A stretch of DNA of 64,000 nt from Desulfosarcina ovata subsp. ovata (GTDB lineage: Bacteria > Desulfobacterota > Desulfobacteria > Desulfobacterales > Desulfosarcinaceae), in assembly GCF_009689005.1 (NCBI RefSeq), contig NZ_AP021879.1:6109724-6173723 (forward strand), in the 5' to 3' direction. Under the pieces are notes generated by a model, which had not been told where the DNA came from, did no database searches, and saw only the letters and a list, made by a program, of their open reading frames with translations. The translations under genes were made by a program, and so were the position numbers. Every line of letters begins with the position of its first letter. Position 1 is the first letter of the stretch. Below, piece after piece: positions 18,937 through 27,912 of the stretch.

Positions 18937-19821
18937 ATGACAGACGAACCATCCACCCGTCCGGGTTCAGGGCCGCCGGATACCAGTGACTATCTTCCCG
19001 CCGCCATCCAGAAGGCCGTGGTCCGGACCGGTCTGGCCCACCCCGTCACCATTTACGCCATTGCCCTGGGTGTCAGCGTCGGTGTGGTGGGAAGCCTGTT
19101 CGATATTCCGGTACTTCTGGGGGCGGCCGTCGGGTTGACGCTGCTTGGCCCGGCGTGGGCCGTGCTGCAGATCTTTTTCAGACATGAGGCCATCGGCAGC
19201 CGCTACCTTGAATCGCTTCACCACAGACAGAAACAGTACGAACGCCGCCTGATCGGCAGAATCGAAGATGGATTGCGGTCGTGCATCACGGTGGACGGAC
19301 TAGAGCGCGCCGCCAACACGGGAATCGCCCAACTCAAAAACATCCAGATCAAGCTGGACAATGTCAAGGCGCTTCTGGGGCAGAAGCTCAGGCCCGGAGA
19401 AATCACGCATGGCCGGTTTTTGGGGGCCGCGGAACAGGTGTCACTGAGCGTACTGGACAATCTGAATACCGTGGCCAGTGTCCTGAAAAGCGCTGCATCC
19501 ATCGATCTGGCTTACATCCATGAACGCTTGCGGGACCTCGACGAAAAATCGCAGCCGGGCCAGGAGGACGCCGACCCGCGCCCGTCGCTGCAGGCGCGTC
19601 TGGATTTATGGAACCGGCAGATCGAGACGATCGACCGGTTGATGGCCGGCAACGAAGCCGCCATGACCGAGATGGAGCGCATCTCCGCGGCGGTCGCCCG
19701 GTGGCCCCAGGATCGAAAATTTGCCGACAGCGACATCGAATCCGCCATCGCGCAATTGCATGCCCTGGCTTCCCAGGCCCATGATTATGAGACCCTTGAC
19801 CCAACCCAAAGGAGGTATTGA
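18937..19821 (+). CDS. Membrane protein with coiled-coil tail (XpaC-like position)
   Basis: 294 residues from ATG 18937, 20 bp after the previous gene. Two close membrane helices (about residues 36-75: VTIYAIALGVSVGVVGSLFD, VLLGAAVGLTLLG) precede a long helical part (80-290) with likely coiled coils. No enzyme motif is seen. In many bacteria TelA is paired with XpaC, a small protein of two helices plus a helical tail; position and topology fit that role, but sequence identity to XpaC is not claimed. Its TGA overlaps the TelA start (TGATG), so the two are translationally coupled. Confidence 0.65.
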   Translation: MTDEPSTRPGSGPPDTSDYLPAAIQKAVVRTGLAHPVTIYAIALGVSVGVVGSLFDIPVLLGAAVGLTLLGPAWAVLQIFFRHEAIGSRYLESLHHRQKQYERRLIGRIEDGLRSCITVDGLERAANTGIAQLKNIQIKLDNVKALLGQKLRPGEITHGRFLGAAEQVSLSVLDNLNTVASVLKSAASIDLAYIHERLRDLDEKSQPGQEDADPRPSLQARLDLWNRQIETIDRLMAGNEAAMTEMERISAAVARWPQDRKFADSDIESAIAQLHALASQAHDYETLDPTQRRY

Positions 19822-21035
19822 TGACCGCAACCCCCAGTCAGACCGGCCAGGCGCTGGTTCTGGCCGATCCGCTGGCGATCCGGCATGACGTGGAACTGGT
19901 TGATCCCCAGACGATTACCGTCTCCGAAACACCCGACCCCCAGCTCGACCAGCAGGCCACGGCTTTCGTCCAGGCCGTTTTAAACCTGAATCCCGAGGTG
20001 CCGTCCAGTTTCGATGCCTGCCAGCAGAACAAGGCGGCGGTGGAACACCTGGGCAGCAAGAGCCAGAAAGAGGCCGCCCACCGATCCGCCATGCTCAAAG
20101 ACCCCATCAGCAAGCTCGCCGCAAGGGGCGAGGACGGCGGCGAGGTGGCCAACGCCCTGGTCAACCTGAAGATGACAGTCGAGGAACTCGACCCCGGCCA
20201 GTTCGATTTCAAGGCCGGCTGGTTCAGCCGCACCCTGGGTTTTCTGCCGGGCGTGGGCACTCCGCTGAAACGGTTCTTCACCCGTTTCGAATCTTCCCAG
20301 ACCGTTATCGATGCCATCATGCGGTCCCTGGAAGAGGGGAAGAAAGTTCTTCAGCGGGACAATGTCACCCTGAACCAGGATCAGAAGGCCATGCGTGAGC
20401 TGACCCACCGGCTTCAGCAGACCATCGAGCTGGGCATGCTCATCGACCAGAAATTCTCCTATGCCCTGGAACGTGAAATCCCGACAGAGGACCCGCGCCG
20501 GCGGTTCATCGAAGATGAGATCCTGTTTCCCTTGCGCCAGCGCATCCAGGATCTTCAGCAGCAACTGGCCGTCAATCAGCAGGGCGTGCTGGCCATCGAG
20601 ATCATCATCCGCAACAACAAGGAGCTGGTCAAGGGCGTCGACCGCGGTATCCATGTCACCATCAACGCCCTGAATGTGGCCGTCACCGTGGCCCTGGCCC
20701 TGGCCAATCAGCGGATCGTTTTGGATAAGATCGATGCGGTGAACAAAACCACCAACCGGTTGATTGCCCAGACCGCCTCCCAACTCCGTACCCAGGGGAC
20801 GGAAATCCATAAACGGGCCAGCAGCACCCAGCTGGACATGGAAACCCTGAAAAAGGCTTTTGTGGATATCAATGCGGCATTGGACGACATTTCCAGTTTC
20901 CGCAAACAGGCCCTGCCCCAGATGGCCGGAAGCATTCTGGAAATGGATGCGCTGACCAAGGCCACGGAAGCCGCCATTCAGCGGATGGAAGAGGGAACCC
21001 GGGCGGAACCGGTGGTGTCACTGGACATCGCCTGA
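19821..21035 (+). CDS. TelA-family (toxic anion resistance) protein
   Basis: 404 residues; AGGAGG just before ATG 19821. Conserved TelA/YaaN features are clear: GWFSRTLGFLPGVGTPLKRF, SQTVIDAIMRSLEEGKKVL, RDNVTLNQDQKAM, then RIQDLQQQLAVNQQGVLAIE, IIRNNKELVKGVDRG and NVAVTVALALANQ. No signal peptide or membrane helix, so it is cytoplasmic and largely helical. TelA proteins were named for tellurite resistance but act more widely in envelope stress; the mechanism is unclear. Last gene of the SBP-OmpA/VWA module. Confidence 0.9.
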   Translation: MTATPSQTGQALVLADPLAIRHDVELVDPQTITVSETPDPQLDQQATAFVQAVLNLNPEVPSSFDACQQNKAAVEHLGSKSQKEAAHRSAMLKDPISKLAARGEDGGEVANALVNLKMTVEELDPGQFDFKAGWFSRTLGFLPGVGTPLKRFFTRFESSQTVIDAIMRSLEEGKKVLQRDNVTLNQDQKAMRELTHRLQQTIELGMLIDQKFSYALEREIPTEDPRRRFIEDEILFPLRQRIQDLQQQLAVNQQGVLAIEIIIRNNKELVKGVDRGIHVTINALNVAVTVALALANQRIVLDKIDAVNKTTNRLIAQTASQLRTQGTEIHKRASSTQLDMETLKKAFVDINAALDDISSFRKQALPQMAGSILEMDALTKATEAAIQRMEEGTRAEPVVSLDIA

Positions 21036-21115
21036 TTGTTGACGCTTATGGCTCATACTCTTTATGGTTCATATTTCTTATGGTTCGTAAAGAAAAACAG
21101 AAGGAAATCGTGAAT

Positions 21116-22150
21116 ATGCGTGAATCCAATGCGGTCAAACGGCAGATTGTTTACGGCAACACCAAGGCCGGCAAGACCTATAACTTCAACCAGGACCATG
21201 ATCCGTCGCAGATCGCCCAGATGTGGTTTCAAAATTCGCCCGAGGGATTGGTCCTGTTTGTCGTTTTCTATACCCAGGCCTGTCGCTGGTCGCGTTGCCT
21301 GGGGTGCAATCTGCCCTCCAAGGTCTCCCAGGAGCATGTGGACTACAAATCCTTGATACAGCAGGTCGACAACCTGTTTGCCGACCCCGAGGTGCAAAAG
21401 CATCTCAAGGACGTTAAGAAGGTGATCATCAGCAACAACGGATCGGTGCTGGATGAAGATACCTTCTCCTCCACGGCGCTCATGTATCTCGTTGCCAGGC
21501 TGAATCAGTTTATGCCCAACCTGTCCATGGTGTGCATGGAATCCCGGCCGGAATATGTGGAGGTTGCCGAACTGGAATTCATCTCACGGGCATTGGCCGA
21601 GGGAGACACGCCCACCGGCCTTGAGATCGCCATCGGGTTCGAGGCCTTCGATGATCATATCCGCAACGATGTTTTTGACAAGGGCCTGACCCTGAAGGCA
21701 TTTGAATCCCTTGCCGAAAAACTGGCGAAATACAATTTTTCGCTCAAATGCTACTTCATGCAAAAGCCGGTACCGGGAATCAGCGACGACGAAGCGGTGA
21801 CGGATATCCATAAGGCCATCGATTATTTGAGCCGCGTTTCCGCTGAACTCGGCACCACCATCAATATCCATCTGAATCCCACCTACGTCGCCACCGGTAC
21901 GGCACTGGCCACTGCCTTCACCGCCGGTGATTATCTTCCTCCCCGGCTCGAGGACGTCGCCCGGGCGGCCGTCGCCGGCAGGGGCAAGCCGCTTTCCATC
22001 TTCATCGGCCTGTCCGACGAAGGACTGGCCGTTCCCGGTGGATCGTTCTTACGACCGGAAAACCAGTGGATGGTCGACCCCATGGAAGAATTCAATCGAA
22101 CCCAGAATTTCGATATTCTGGAGACCATCACCCGCCCGCCGGGAAAATAA
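21116..22150 (+). CDS. Radical SAM protein, RaSEA/Elp3-like
   Basis: 344 residues from ATG 21116, chosen because AAGGAA lies 9 nt upstream; ATG 21080 lacks such a site. The Cys motif is C-RWSR-C-LG-C (C-x4-C-x2-C) near residue 60, close in style to archaeosine-synthase-type (RaSEA) radical SAM proteins. Other conserved pieces are VIISNNGSVLDEDTF, CMESRPEYV, LEIAIGFEAFDDHIRNDVF and INIHLNPTYVATGTAL. The substrate cannot be told; tRNA or small-molecule modification is possible. It is 80 bp after the TelA gene and could be read through from it. Confidence 0.78.
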   Translation: MRESNAVKRQIVYGNTKAGKTYNFNQDHDPSQIAQMWFQNSPEGLVLFVVFYTQACRWSRCLGCNLPSKVSQEHVDYKSLIQQVDNLFADPEVQKHLKDVKKVIISNNGSVLDEDTFSSTALMYLVARLNQFMPNLSMVCMESRPEYVEVAELEFISRALAEGDTPTGLEIAIGFEAFDDHIRNDVFDKGLTLKAFESLAEKLAKYNFSLKCYFMQKPVPGISDDEAVTDIHKAIDYLSRVSAELGTTINIHLNPTYVATGTALATAFTAGDYLPPRLEDVARAAVAGRGKPLSIFIGLSDEGLAVPGGSFLRPENQWMVDPMEEFNRTQNFDILETITRPPGK

Positions 22151-22173
22151 CCGCCTTATAACACATTTCCCCT

Positions 22174-22245
22174 CGCTCCCATGCTTTGCGTGGGAGCGCG
22201 TTGTTTTGTATCTGATCAGGTGGGGTTCCCACGCAGCGAGGGAAC
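22174..22245. terminator. Twin hairpins between convergent genes
   Basis: Two hairpins, CGCTCCCA/TGGGAGCG (22174-22198) and GTTCCC/GGGAAC (22225-22245), sit between the ends of convergent genes. An outer TGATCAGG/CCTGATCA pair (22213-22220 and 22261-22268) partly encloses the second. The 'cctcgctcccatgc...gcgtgggagcg' wording resembles a widely dispersed bacterial repeat. Likely a bidirectional terminator derived from such a repeat. Confidence 0.55.
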
Positions 22246-22264
22246 CAGACAAATAGTCGCCTGA

Positions 22265-23110
22265 TCAAATGTCATTTGGGTTTTTGCCTTGGGCATGTCG
22301 CTTTGCGGTGTCGCAAAGCGCTTGCATGGCCACCGCCCGGTTGGAGAAAATCCAGTCCACTCCCCGGCTCACCTCCCGAAACAGACTGCGCGGGGAGTCG
22401 GCAAAACCGGTGCCGATGCCCTGGCCCAGCCGGTGATGGTGGTTCAGCATGCCACGGGTAACCGCCAGGTAATGGCCGGCCACTCCGCCCCACTCCCGAG
22501 CGATGGCCAGGCGGCTGAACCGGTCGGTGCACAGTCGGGCAATGGGCAGCAGCGCCTTTTTAGGAAGAAAATCAAAATCGGCGAAGATTTCCGGATGCAG
22601 GCTCATCAAATGAAAATCACGGCCGGGGGAAAGAGGGGCCAGGATGGGCTGCAGGCGACGGGCCGGAACGGCGGGCCGGTCATTTTCGTGCCCCTTGATT
22701 TCCAGCATCAGGTGAATGCGGCCGCCATAGCGCCGGATTACCGCCGACAGGGTCGGAATCCGGGGAAAGTGGCGCATCAGGGCGGCCAGCGGCATGTCGG
22801 CGATGCGCGCATTTTGGCCGAAAAGGCGCCGGGTATCGGCGTCGTGAAATACCACCGGCACCTGATCCCGGGTTCCGCGCACATCCAGCTCAATGCCCCA
22901 AACGCCGGCACCCACTGCCGCGTCGAAAGCCGCCAGGCTGTTTTCCAAACAGTGCCGGTTGTCGTGCGCCCCGCGGTGGGCGACGATGCGGCAGCCGCGC
23001 AGCAGGCACCGCGGCGGGGCCGGACGGGGCCAGCGGCGGAACAGGGCGTTTATCAACCGATGGAAGCATGCTTCGGCCTGTTCCGGCAATGGATTCGGGC
23101 GAGGGGACAT
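22265..23110 (-). CDS. Glycerophosphodiester phosphodiesterase family protein
   Basis: 281 residues from ATG 23110; a frame reaching 23212 adds a poorly supported leader. GDPD signatures are present: VAHRGAHDNRHCLENSLAAF (catalytic HR-x-n-EN), GIELDVRGTRDQVPVVFHD (metal E-x-D and the H-D pair) and LMLEIKG. No signal peptide, so probably cytoplasmic. It should cleave glycerophosphodiesters to glycerol-3-phosphate and an alcohol. The first 40 residues before the HRG motif are Arg/Pro-rich and unusual. Confidence 0.85.
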   Translation of the reverse strand: MSPRPNPLPEQAEACFHRLINALFRRWPRPAPPRCLLRGCRIVAHRGAHDNRHCLENSLAAFDAAVGAGVWGIELDVRGTRDQVPVVFHDADTRRLFGQNARIADMPLAALMRHFPRIPTLSAVIRRYGGRIHLMLEIKGHENDRPAVPARRLQPILAPLSPGRDFHLMSLHPEIFADFDFLPKKALLPIARLCTDRFSRLAIAREWGGVAGHYLAVTRGMLNHHHRLGQGIGTGFADSPRSLFREVSRGVDWIFSNRAVAMQALCDTAKRHAQGKNPNDI

Positions 23111-23250
23111 GACGGTTCCAAAAAAGCCTTTGCCTGTGAAACGGTTTGGGTTATAGGGACAGCTTGCTGGTTTTTCGGGCAGAGTAACATATCCGGCGTC
23201 CAAGCGAAACATCAGGAATGAACTTGAACAGAAAGGGAGGAGAACGATTT

Positions 23251-23820
23251 ATGAAAACTGAAAAAGTCGGTCAGCGAATCCGGACATTCATGGAGCGGCA
23301 GGATTTGACGCTGGAAACCCTGTCAGAACGGACAGGCCTTGACGTCAGCTTTCTTTCCACCGTTGTTGACGACGACGTCTATCCCTCCCTGGGCCCTCTG
23401 CTCAAGATTGCCCGTGCCCTGGACGTGCGTCTGGGAACCTTCCTGGACGATCAGATCAGCAAGGATCCCCTGGTGGTCCGGCGTGAAGCGCGCAAAGAGG
23501 AGATCAGCATGCTGCGCGGCAAGGACAAACCCGTGGCCCTGAAATTCTACTCCCTGGGCAGCGGCAAGAGCGACCGGCACATGGAACCCTTCTATGTGGA
23601 GCTGCTGCCGGAGTCGGAGAAGACCAAGGACCTTTCCAGCCACGAGGGCGAGGAGTTTATCGTGGTCTATTCCGGCCGGGTGGAAGTGACCTACGGCACC
23701 GAGGTCTACGAGTTGGAAGCCGGCGACAGCATTTACTACAATTCCATCGTGCCCCATTACGTGAGTTGCAAGGGGGCCCAGCCGGCGTCGATCTATGCCG
23801 TGCTCTACATCCCGCGTTAG
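23251..23820 (+). CDS. XRE-family regulator with C-terminal cupin
   Basis: 189 residues from ATG 23251, with GGGAGGAG upstream. Residues 8-62 are a Cro/C1-type helix-turn-helix (TLETLSERTGLDVSFLSTVV). Residues 105-185 are a small cupin barrel (HEGEEFIVVYSGRVEVTYG, LEAGDSIYYNSIVPHYVS). Such XRE-cupin proteins sense a small ligand and control adjacent metabolic genes. It lies 9 bp before an acyl-CoA synthetase gene and likely controls that operon. Confidence 0.88.
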   Translation: MKTEKVGQRIRTFMERQDLTLETLSERTGLDVSFLSTVVDDDVYPSLGPLLKIARALDVRLGTFLDDQISKDPLVVRREARKEEISMLRGKDKPVALKFYSLGSGKSDRHMEPFYVELLPESEKTKDLSSHEGEEFIVVYSGRVEVTYGTEVYELEAGDSIYYNSIVPHYVSCKGAQPASIYAVLYIPR

Positions 23821-23829
23821 GAGGTGCCC

Positions 23830-25485
23830 ATGACGAGACCAGCTTTGGAATCCCTGACTTTGGGGCAGATCCTGGATCGCGCGGTGGCCGAGAACGGCGA
23901 CGGCGATGCGATCGTCTATGTCGACCGGGATTTTCGCCTCACTTACAACGAGTTCGCCCATGTGGTCGACCAGCTGGCCCGCGGACTGATGGCCATGGGC
24001 GTTGCCAAGGAAGAGAAAGTGGCCGTGTGGGCCACCAAGATTCCTTACTGGGTCGCCCTGCAGTTTGCCACGGCCAAAATTGGCGCCATCCTGCTTACGA
24101 TCAACACCAACTACAAGAGCGCCGAGGTGGCCTATGTGCTGGAGCAGTCCGACACCGAGACGCTGTTCATCATCGACGGCTACCAGGATACCGACTACCT
24201 TCAGACGATTTACGATCTGGTGCCGGAGCTGAAAAGCCAGGAGCGCGGCCGGTTGGCCAGCGAGCGCTTCCCCGAACTCAAACGGGTATGCTTCCTGGGA
24301 CAGGAGAAGCACCGCGGGATGTACAGCCTGCCGGAAGTAATGGCCCTGGCGTCCATGACCGGCAAGGATGCATACGCCGCCCGCCAGGCCGAATTGGACG
24401 CCCACGACGTGGTCAACATGCAGTACACTTCGGGGACCACCGGATTTCCCAAGGGCGTCATGCTGACCCACTACAACATCGGCAACAACGGTTTCTGGAT
24501 CGGGGAGAACCAGCGGTTTACCGCCAAGGACCGGATCTGTCTGCCCGTGCCGCTGTTTCACTGCTTCGGTTGTGTGCTGGGCATCATGGCGATCGTGACC
24601 CACGCTGCGACCACGGTAATCCTGGAGAAGTTCGACCCCGTGCAGGTGATGGCCTCGGTGGAGCAGGAGCATTGTACGGCGCTATACGGGGTGCCGACCA
24701 TGTTTATCGCCGTGCTGGAGCATAAACTCTTCGACAAGTTCGACTTCTCCACCCTGCGCACCGGGATCATGGCCGGCTCCCCCTGCCCGGTGAAGGTGAT
24801 GCGCCAGGTGATCGACCAGCTTAACATGAGCGAGGTCACCATCTGTTACGGACTTACCGAGAATTCTCCGGTGGTGACCCAGACCCTGCCCGATGACGAT
24901 ATCCGGCGCCGGACGGAGACCGTGGGCCGGGCCATGCCCGAAATCGAGATGAAGATCGTCGATCCGGAAACCGGCGTGGTGCTGCCGTCCGGTCAGCAGG
25001 GTGAAGTCTGCTGCCGGGGATACAGCGTGATGAAGGGCTACTATAAAATGCCCGAGGCCACGGAAAAAGCCATCGACAGCGACGGCTGGCTCCACTCCGG
25101 CGACCTGGGGGTGGTGGATGAAGACGGCTACCTGGCCATTACCGGCCGCCATAAAGACATGATCATTCGTGGCGGCGAGAACATCTACCCGCGTGAGATC
25201 GAGGAGTTCCTCTACCGCATGGACGGCATCTCGGATATCCAGGTGGTGGGGATTCCCAGTAAGAAGTACGGCGAAGAGGTGGGCGCGTTCGTCATTCGGA
25301 AGGCCGGCGCCGACATCACCGGCGAGGATGTGAAGGATTTTTGCCGGGGCCAGATTGCCCGTTACAAGATTCCCAAGTACGTGGCCTTTGTAGACGGCTT
25401 TCCGATGACCGCCAGCGGCAAGGTACAGAAATACAAACTTCAGGAGCGATCTGTTGAGTACTTCCCCGAAGCCGATGCCGGTTGA
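23830..25485 (+). CDS. AMP-dependent acyl-CoA synthetase
   Basis: 551 residues from ATG 23830, with TAGGAGGT just upstream (overlapping the XRE-cupin stop); GTG 23824 is also in frame. ANL-superfamily motifs are present: YTSGTTGFPKGVMLTHYNI (P-loop), YGLTENSPV, GWLHSGDLG and a C-terminal ITGRHKDMIIRGGENIYP, with the acylation Lys in MTASGKVQKYKL. It activates a carboxylic acid to its CoA thioester via an acyl-adenylate. It resembles medium/long-chain FadD-like enzymes; the exact acid cannot be read. Part of an operon under the XRE-cupin regulator. Confidence 0.9.
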   Translation: MTRPALESLTLGQILDRAVAENGDGDAIVYVDRDFRLTYNEFAHVVDQLARGLMAMGVAKEEKVAVWATKIPYWVALQFATAKIGAILLTINTNYKSAEVAYVLEQSDTETLFIIDGYQDTDYLQTIYDLVPELKSQERGRLASERFPELKRVCFLGQEKHRGMYSLPEVMALASMTGKDAYAARQAELDAHDVVNMQYTSGTTGFPKGVMLTHYNIGNNGFWIGENQRFTAKDRICLPVPLFHCFGCVLGIMAIVTHAATTVILEKFDPVQVMASVEQEHCTALYGVPTMFIAVLEHKLFDKFDFSTLRTGIMAGSPCPVKVMRQVIDQLNMSEVTICYGLTENSPVVTQTLPDDDIRRRTETVGRAMPEIEMKIVDPETGVVLPSGQQGEVCCRGYSVMKGYYKMPEATEKAIDSDGWLHSGDLGVVDEDGYLAITGRHKDMIIRGGENIYPREIEEFLYRMDGISDIQVVGIPSKKYGEEVGAFVIRKAGADITGEDVKDFCRGQIARYKIPKYVAFVDGFPMTASGKVQKYKLQERSVEYFPEADAG

Positions 25486-27106
25486 GCCGGTTCCGGTTTT
25501 CGCTTATCGCATCGATGCGGTGGTTTTCGATTTCGATGGCACCCTGACCTGTCCGGGTGCCCTTGATTTTTCCGTGATCAAACGGACCATTGGCTGCCCC
25601 GACCATACCCCCGTGCTGGAGTATATGGCCGGGGTCGACGACAGGGCCCGCCGGGCCGAGATGGCCATCCAGCTGGAACAGTTCGAAATGCAGGGCGCCG
25701 CGGTGTCGATGCCCAATCCCGGTGCCGAAGCGCTGCTGGCCTGGATAAAGGCCACCGGGCTGCCCGTTGGGATTCTCACCCGCAACAGCCGGACATCCGT
25801 CATCAAGGCCCTGGAGAATTTTGCCGGTTTTTCCGCGGCCGGCATCGATGTGCTGGTGACCCGCGAGGATCCGGCTAAAATCAAACCGTCCGGTGAAGGG
25901 GTGCGTCTGGCGGCCGCCCGGCTGGACGTGGACCCGGCACATGTACTGATGGTGGGGGATTTTCTTTTCGATGTCGAAGCCGGCCGCCGGGCCGGCGCCC
26001 TGACCGCCTATCTCAGCAACGGGTCAGGGGTGCCGGACGCACTTAGCGCTGATTTCGTGGTGGCTTCCCTGGACGAATTGAAACCGGTTATCCGCGACGG
26101 GATGGTGCTGCCGGCCGGCAAGCTGCCCAACCTCTTTCTGGGGGAACTTCTGGATCAGTACCCGATGACGGATCCTTCGGTGATCGTGGGACCGACGGTG
26201 GGCGAAGATACGGCTGCCGTGGACATCGAAGGCGAAGCGGTTCTGGTGCTCAAGACCGATCCGATCACCTTTGCTACCGAATCCATCGGGCGCTACGCCG
26301 TTTCGATCAACGCCAACGACATGGCCACCGCCGGTGCCGCCGCCCGCTGGATGCTGACCACCCTGCTGCTGCCCTGCGGTTTTTCACGTTCGCAGGTGCG
26401 CCGGATTTTTGCCGACCTGCACGATGCCTGTACCGACCAGGGCATCACCCTGTGCGGGGGGCACACCGAGATCACCGATGCCGTGCGCCGGCCGGTGGTG
26501 GCCGGCATGATGGCCGGCACGGTTGCCCGCAACGATTTGATCCGCAAGGGCCGTATGGCCCCCGGCGACCGGGTGCTGGTGACCAAGGGCGTTGCCGTGG
26601 AGGGAACGGCCATTATTGCCGCCGAGTTCAGGTTGCTGCTTATCGAAAAAGGGATGCCGGCGGACGAGATCGATTGCTGCGCCGCTTTCCAGCAGATGAT
26701 CAGCATCCTGCCCGAGGCGCGCATCGCCTGGCGGGTGGGCGGTGTTTCCGCGCTTCACGATGTTACCGAGGGGGGACTCGCCACCGCTCTGGCCGAATTG
26801 AGCCAGGCGGGCGGCCGGGGTATCCGTGTCCGGCGCGATGCCATTCCGGTGTATCCCCAAACCAGAAAGATGGGGGCGATTCTCGGCATCGACCCGTTGG
26901 GCCTGATTGGTTCCGGCAGCCTGCTGATCAGCTGCCGTGCCGAAGTTGCTGCAACGCTGGTCGCCGACCTGCGCGAGTATGGAATTGCCGTGACCGATAT
27001 CGGCGAAGTCACCGACAGCGGCCCCGGAATCGACGCCGTTGAAAATGAGGTGTCGGTGCCCTGGCCCTGTTTTGATGCGGATGAGATTACCCGTCTGTTT
27101 GCCTGA
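25454..27106 (+). CDS. HAD phosphatase fused to HypE/AIR-synthase-like domain
   Basis: 550 residues. TTG 25454 is preferred because AGGAG lies 7 nt before it; it overlaps the synthetase gene by 32 bp. Residues 20-205 are a HAD hydrolase of the phosphoglycolate phosphatase type (FDFDGTL with Asp26 and Asp28, ILTRNSR, K-P motif KIKPSGEG, MVGDFLFDVEAG). Residues 215-548 are an AIR-synthase/HypE-like ATP-binding fold (VGEDTAAVDIEGEAVLVLKT, SINANDMATAGAAARWML, CGGHTEITDAV, HDVTEGGLATALAEL). The C-terminal Pro-Arg-Ile-Cys tail that carries the thiocarboxamide in HypE is absent, so it is not a normal hydrogenase maturation protein. Confidence 0.82.
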   Translation: MSTSPKPMPVEPVPVFAYRIDAVVFDFDGTLTCPGALDFSVIKRTIGCPDHTPVLEYMAGVDDRARRAEMAIQLEQFEMQGAAVSMPNPGAEALLAWIKATGLPVGILTRNSRTSVIKALENFAGFSAAGIDVLVTREDPAKIKPSGEGVRLAAARLDVDPAHVLMVGDFLFDVEAGRRAGALTAYLSNGSGVPDALSADFVVASLDELKPVIRDGMVLPAGKLPNLFLGELLDQYPMTDPSVIVGPTVGEDTAAVDIEGEAVLVLKTDPITFATESIGRYAVSINANDMATAGAAARWMLTTLLLPCGFSRSQVRRIFADLHDACTDQGITLCGGHTEITDAVRRPVVAGMMAGTVARNDLIRKGRMAPGDRVLVTKGVAVEGTAIIAAEFRLLLIEKGMPADEIDCCAAFQQMISILPEARIAWRVGGVSALHDVTEGGLATALAELSQAGGRGIRVRRDAIPVYPQTRKMGAILGIDPLGLIGSGSLLISCRAEVAATLVADLREYGIAVTDIGEVTDSGPGIDAVENEVSVPWPCFDADEITRLFA

Positions 27107-27113
27107 GAGTGCC

Positions 27114-27902
27114 ATGCGTCCGTTGACCAACATGTGCGATCTGCCACCATGGGAGATCGCCTCCCGGGTGTTTAACGAGTGCCCCAGGCCCCTTCATATC
27201 CAGGGGGTGCGGTCCACCCACCGTCATTTTTTCAAACTTCTGGACCGGCTGGAGACCTGGGACGAACGCGCACGGAGTTATCAGGATTATATGGAGGTGG
27301 CCTTTCATCTCCACCAGTGGCGCCGGCAGAAAGACCCCAGCGGCCAGCTCAGCCTCAAGAACAGCTACCTGAGATTCCTGCGCGGCTGGCTCTACGATGC
27401 CAACTCCGTTGAGGGAGCGGTGATGAAGGGCTGGGTGGAGAGCCGCCTGGGCATTCCGCCCACGTTTCACGGCAAGCGCATCCAGAGCCGGGAGAGCGAC
27501 GCCTATCTTGACTACATGCGTGAGCGCCTGAACGGGGCGGCGCGTACCAATGCCATCCTTTCGCAACTGGATCTGTTGTACGAGTTCGTGCAGTACGAAC
27601 TGGCGCGCCGGAATCCTGAGCGCCGCCACATGACCCTGTATCGTGGCGTTTACGATTTTGCCGAACACGAAATCGTCGAACAGCCGGACAACACCCATGC
27701 CGTGGTACGGCTCAACAACCTGAACTCCTTCACCCGCGATTTTGAGCGGGCCTGGGAATTCGGTACCCTGGTGATTGAAGCGCGGGTGCCGGTTCCCAAG
27801 ATCTTTTTCGATGGCGCCTTCCTGCACGCCGGCATCCTCCAGGGAGAAGAGGAGGTACTGGTGATCGGCGGCGAATATGATGTCACCCTTCGATCGTACT
27901 GA
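27114..27902 (+). CDS. draT: NAD+-dinitrogenase-reductase ADP-ribosyltransferase (DraT)
   Basis: 262 residues from ATG 27114, 7 bp after the HAD/HypE gene. DraT features include FNECPRPLHIQGVRSTHRHFF, the TLYRGVYDF region with the NAD-binding Arg, and RLNNLNSFTRDFERAWEFG. The enzyme places ADP-ribose on an Arg of the nitrogenase Fe protein to shut it off in response to ammonium or low energy. The hydrolase DraG follows 10 bp downstream. No nif genes are in this window. Confidence 0.9.
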   Translation: MRPLTNMCDLPPWEIASRVFNECPRPLHIQGVRSTHRHFFKLLDRLETWDERARSYQDYMEVAFHLHQWRRQKDPSGQLSLKNSYLRFLRGWLYDANSVEGAVMKGWVESRLGIPPTFHGKRIQSRESDAYLDYMRERLNGAARTNAILSQLDLLYEFVQYELARRNPERRHMTLYRGVYDFAEHEIVEQPDNTHAVVRLNNLNSFTRDFERAWEFGTLVIEARVPVPKIFFDGAFLHAGILQGEEEVLVIGGEYDVTLRSY

Positions 27903-27912
27903 GGTAAAACAG

